Positions 22,957 to 24,430 of a stretch of DNA of 24,430 nucleotides are shown one piece after another; positions within the stretch are counted from its first letter, which is position 1; every line of letters begins with the position of its first letter. A program made the position numbers and the translations under genes. The DNA lies in contig CAYQJD010000012.1 of assembly GCA_964417835.1 (NCBI GenBank), forward strand, positions 1-24,430, read 5' to 3'. The notes under the pieces were generated by a model that was not told where the DNA came from, did not search any database, and saw nothing but the letters and a program-made list of their open reading frames with translations. Source of the DNA: UMGS1124 sp964417835. GTDB taxonomy: Bacteria; Bacillota_I; Bacilli_A; RF39; UBA660.

Positions 22957-23475
22957 ATGAAAAAATTTAAATATTTAATTTTAGGTATAATTATATTGAT
23001 AATTTTGATAGTTGGTATAAGCTTTGTTTCTTATGGTTATGTTATAACTCAAATATTTGGTAATAGTGAAGGTAAAAGTGAAAAATTTACTAGCAAAGTA
23101 GTTTCTATTGAATATAATGATGGTACAGATTATATTACTTCTATGTCTCTTGATTATTTTAATCCTGGATCAACTTTAACTAAGATATTTACTGTAAAAA
23201 ATGATAGTGATAATGATGCAGTTTATTCTATAAGTTTAAGTAATGTACATAATGATTTTGAAAGATTAGATGATTTAACATATGAATTAATAAAAGATAA
23301 TGTTGTAATAAGTAGTGGGATATTTCCTACAACAGATATGACTTTATTGGATAATATTGCAATTTCAAAAAATACTAACCAAGTATATACATTAGTAATA
23401 AAGTATTTAAATAGTGAAGAAAATCAGATTGTTGATATGGATAAAAGTATAAATGCAAATATAGCCTTATTTTAA
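22957..23475 (+). CDS. second SipW/TasA-like surface protein (shorter paralogue)
   Basis: 172 residues. A hydrophobic N-terminal segment (about 6-30, ending SFVSYGYVITQIFGN) resembles the SipW-type signal of the gene at 18665 (VTYAYFVTQVNGN). The mature part aligns by eye with the same protein: VSIEYNDGTD against IGIEYVDGNG, then FNPGSTLTKIFTVKN against LPGAVAYKAFQVKN. It lacks the Ser/Thr-rich insertion and the Cys pair. It sits in a two-gene transcript with the membrane protein upstream and is closed by a terminator. It may be a minor fibre or anchor subunit; function is inferred from family. Confidence 0.65.
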   Translation: MKKFKYLILGIIILIILIVGISFVSYGYVITQIFGNSEGKSEKFTSKVVSIEYNDGTDYITSMSLDYFNPGSTLTKIFTVKNDSDNDAVYSISLSNVHNDFERLDDLTYELIKDNVVISSGIFPTTDMTLLDNIAISKNTNQVYTLVIKYLNSEENQIVDMDKSINANIALF

Positions 23476-23504
23476 AATATTAGAAATTCCTAATATTATT
23501 TTTT
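23476..23504 (+). terminator. intrinsic terminator after the second SipW/TasA-like gene
   Basis: AATATTAG (23476-23483), AAATTC loop and CTAATATT (23490-23497) form an 8-bp stem followed by ATTTTTTT. Confidence 0.8.
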
Positions 23505-23530
23505 TGTAAAATAGCAAAAATAAATTTAAA

Positions 23531-23564
23531 AATAGTTAAAAAAAACTATTAGTTATTATATAAT
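23531..23564 (+). promoter_or_regulatory. promoter region of murG with an inverted repeat
   Basis: TTAAAA (23536-23541), 17-bp spacer, TATAAT (23559-23564). An inverted repeat AATAGTT/AACTATT (23531-23537/23544-23550) around six A overlaps the weak -35 box and could be an operator or a hairpin. Confidence 0.45.
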
Positions 23565-23583
23565 CATAATAGAAGGTGTTTTT

Positions 23584-24430
23584 ATGAAAGTTATAGTTAC
23601 AGCTGGTGGAACTGGGGGGCATATATATCCTGCATTAGCAATAATAAAAAAAATAAAAGAATTAGAACCTAATAGTGATTTTATATATATAGGTACACAT
23701 AATAGAATGGAAAAAGATATTGTTCCAAATTATAATATTAAGTATATTCCATTAGAAATTTATGGACTAAGTAAAAAAGACATGATTAGAAATATAAAAA
23801 ATTTAAATTTAATTCAAAAAGCCTATAAAAAGTGTAAAAAAATAATAAAAGATTTTAATCCAGATGTTGTTGTTGGTGTGGGAGGGTATGTTACTTTTCC
23901 TGTTATTTTAGCAGCTCATAGTTTAAATGTTAAAACATTTATTCATGAGCAAAATAGTATTCCTGGCAAATCAAATAAATATCTTTCTAAATATGTAACT
24001 GCTATTGGAGTAAGTTTTGAAGACAGTATACGTTATTTTAAAGATAAAAATAAAGTATATTTTACAGGTAATCCATGCAGTGAGAATGCAATTGATGTTG
24101 TAAAACAAGATAAATCTAAATTTGGTTTAAAACCGTATAAAAAACTTGTTCTTATTGTGCAAGGGAGTTTAGGATCCAGCACTATAAATGAAAAAATGAA
24201 AGATTTTTTAAATAATATAAATGATAAGGATTATGAAGTTATTTATATAACAGGGAAAAATTATTATGAAGATTTTAAAGAAAATAAAGTTTCAAAAAAT
24301 GTTAAAATATTTCCTTTCATAGATAATTTAAGTGGACTTTTAAAAAATGTTGATGTAATTGTAAGTAGAGCTGGTGCTAGCAGTATAAGTGAAATATTAG
24401 CTTTGAAAATTCCTGCAATAATTATTCCAT
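23584..24430 (+). CDS. murG: MurG, lipid II synthase (partial, runs off the window)
   Basis: UDP-GlcNAc:lipid I N-acetylglucosaminyltransferase, a peripheral membrane enzyme on the cytoplasmic face. 282 codons are visible with no stop. The N-terminal glycine loop TAGGTGGHIYPALA follows the first five residues; the second G-loop motif GVGGYVTFP and the HEQNSIPGK motif are present, as is the nucleotide-binding SRAGASSISE region near the edge. The ribosome binding site AAGGTG precedes the ATG. About 75-80 residues should lie beyond the window. The terminator before it separates it from the TasA-like pair. Confidence 0.96.
   Translation, partial: MKVIVTAGGTGGHIYPALAIIKKIKELEPNSDFIYIGTHNRMEKDIVPNYNIKYIPLEIYGLSKKDMIRNIKNLNLIQKAYKKCKKIIKDFNPDVVVGVGGYVTFPVILAAHSLNVKTFIHEQNSIPGKSNKYLSKYVTAIGVSFEDSIRYFKDKNKVYFTGNPCSENAIDVVKQDKSKFGLKPYKKLVLIVQGSLGSSTINEKMKDFLNNINDKDYEVIYITGKNYYEDFKENKVSKNVKIFPFIDNLSGLLKNVDVIVSRAGASSISEILALKIPAIIIP

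Noticed and set aside
1..24430. CRISPR arrays, prophage or toxin-antitoxin systems
   Set aside because: No regularly spaced direct repeats, phage structural genes or typical toxin-antitoxin pairs are visible.

Overview
The window comes from a very AT-rich (roughly three quarters A+T by eye), Gram-positive-type bacterium that uses the standard code: TGA is a stop in clpP, the nucleoside kinase, mraZ and the DedA gene, and Trp is TGG. It has a dcw-type cluster opening with mraZ-rsmH-ftsL-PBP, a SUF system of the SufC/SufS/SufU kind, and a MurE with the DNPR motif of meso-diaminopimelate-adding enzymes. My best guess is an uncultured, reduced-genome, walled member of the Bacilli (Mollicutes-related gut lineages such as RF39). 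This is inferred from gene content, not from a marker-gene comparison.

Layout. 1-340: the 5' end of a leftward gene of unknown family with a relatively GC-rich structured leader, probably mobile. 363-5540: housekeeping genes, namely a nucleosidase-like/acetyltransferase fusion, clpP on the minus strand, a two-domain nucleoside kinase, gapA and cmk. 5543-8507: a strikingly short alanyl-tRNA synthetase, an unrecognised zinc-metalloprotease-like protein and a truncated transposase N-terminus. 8640-12996: sufC, a very short SufB/SufD-type protein, sufS, sufU and murE; no SufB is visible. 13019-14083 (minus strand): a consensus promoter, about 500 nt of densely structured non-coding RNA, an intrinsic terminator, and a small membrane protein with FHA and DxxxD motifs. 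I interpret this pair as a candidate OLE RNA with its partner OapA. 14223-24430: a cell-division/envelope region that starts canonically (mraZ operator, mraZ, rsmH, ftsL, PBP with PASTA domains) but is then broken up by two SipW/TasA-type surface proteins, three orphan proteins, a mini-rhodanese on a probably leaderless transcript, a DedA-family protein and RmuC, before reaching murG, which runs off the window.

How the genes fit together. The suf genes build Fe-S clusters: SufS and SufU mobilise sulfur, SufC and the SufB/D-type protein form the scaffold. murE and murG act early and late in peptidoglycan precursor synthesis; the PBP and FtsL act in septal synthesis under MraZ control. The ncRNA/OapA-like pair would be a membrane-associated RNA-protein complex sitting between murE and mraZ. 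The strongest lead is that pair. Next come the leader at the left edge (tandem hairpins with identical loops and a sequestered ribosome binding site), the compact AlaRS, the minimal SUF locus and the TasA-like genes inside the division cluster.
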